Shown here piece after piece: positions 63,698 to 64,000 of a stretch of 64,000 nt of DNA. Under the pieces are notes generated by a model. The model did not search any database and was not told the DNA's origin. It was given only the letters and a program-made list of their open reading frames with translations. Position numbers and translations under genes: made by a program. The stretch comes from an uncultured Litorivicinus sp. (GTDB lineage Bacteria > Pseudomonadota > Gammaproteobacteria > Pseudomonadales > Litorivicinaceae). The number at the start of each line of letters is the position of its first letter. Positions within the stretch are counted from its first letter, which is position 1. The stretch is from NCBI GenBank assembly GCA_902558075.1, contig CACECO010000005.1, forward strand, positions 1 to 64,000. The letters are read 5' to 3'.

Positions 63698-64000
63698 CTG
63701 ATCAAGCGCTGATAAGAGCACATCAGACTCGTCAGGAGTGCCGACGGTTAAGCGGAGCGTATTGGTCAATCGCGGATGTGATCCGTCGAGGCATTTCACT
63801 AGTATTTGATGCTGTTTCAACCCTTCGAACAGATCTCGAGCAACATGCACCCCGCAATCTATCACTACGAAATTGGCCTCCGAGTGCCATACAGAAAATC
63901 CCCGCTTGCTCAATCGCTTCGACAATCGTGTGCGCTCTTGTCGAATGAGCCCACTTTGTTCTTCAAGTATCGATGCATGCTCGAGAGCGAACTGAACAGC
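63683..64000 (-). CDS. hisC: histidinol-phosphate aminotransferase HisC, C-terminal part (5' end outside window)
   Basis: About 105 C-terminal residues of a class II PLP aminotransferase; the frame is open to the window edge. ALEHASILEEQSGLIRQERT and GFSVWHSEANFVVID match HisC, with RLTNTLRLTVGTPDESD near the end (the substrate-phosphate Arg region). It makes histidinol phosphate in histidine synthesis. hisC beside degS/algW is the known gammaproteobacterial neighbourhood. Confidence 0.88.
   Translation of the reverse strand, partial: AVQFALEHASILEEQSGLIRQERTRLSKRLSKRGFSVWHSEANFVVIDCGVHVARDLFEGLKQHQILVKCLDGSHPRLTNTLRLTVGTPDESDVLLSALDQLVSR

Overview
The window is a stretch of gammaproteobacterial chromosome, densely packed and mostly in long overlapping operons. 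The evidence is the complete division/cell-wall (dcw) cluster in the gammaproteobacterial order, flanked by lpxC, dciA, secA, argJ, a MutT-TMP-synthase fusion, yacG and coaE on one side. On the other side lie rnpB, rsmI, lpoA, diaA, dolP, sspAB, petABC, rpsI-rplM, zapE, zapG, ybgI, degS and hisC. This is close to the arrangement of pseudomonads and marine Oceanospirillales-like bacteria. A C-P lyase system with Pho-box-like sites suggests life under phosphate scarcity. A marine gammaproteobacterium is an inference; no 16S gene is present.

Layout. 1-3642: end of an ATP-dependent DNA ligase, an Lhr-type DEXH helicase and a metallophosphoesterase (the ligase-associated DNA-repair cassette). 3676-5128: two small uncharacterised genes and folM. 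5128-5566: a decayed nadC (three reading frames, about half of the gene deleted). 5599-7200: HNH endonuclease and an asparaginase-family protein. 7180-8735 (minus): olsB-olsA for ornithine lipid, with olsA broken by an in-frame TAG. 8832-16254 (minus): HD protein-phnGHIJKLMNP. 16412-17615: small secreted protein, a long perfect inverted repeat and a methyltransferase. 17710-24347: phnCDE1E2, then a membrane protein, a LMW-phosphatase-like protein, an MFS transporter and a GNAT enzyme. 24437-26088: a GT4 glycosyltransferase broken by an in-frame TGA, and a PAP2 phosphatase. 26059-33703: DCC protein, coaE, yacG, mutT, argJ, secA, dciA, lpxC. 33793-50014 (minus): ftsZ up to mraZ. 50269-64000: rnpB and the rsmI-to-hisC housekeeping block.

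How it fits together. Positions 7180-26088 read as a phosphate-starvation island. It combines phosphonate uptake (PhnCDE) and C-P bond cleavage (PhnG-P) with enzymes for phosphorus-free membrane lipids: OlsBA for ornithine lipid and a GT4 enzyme of the type that makes glycolipids. Pho-box-like repeats with the expected 11-bp period stand before olsB, phnC and the glycosyltransferase gene, and a weaker one before the phnG operon. No phnF-type regulator is seen. Two of the three lipid-remodelling genes carry a single in-frame stop in otherwise intact coding sequence. Together with the nadC relic, this is the most unusual aspect of the window. All functional calls were made by eye from motifs and gene order; no database search was run.
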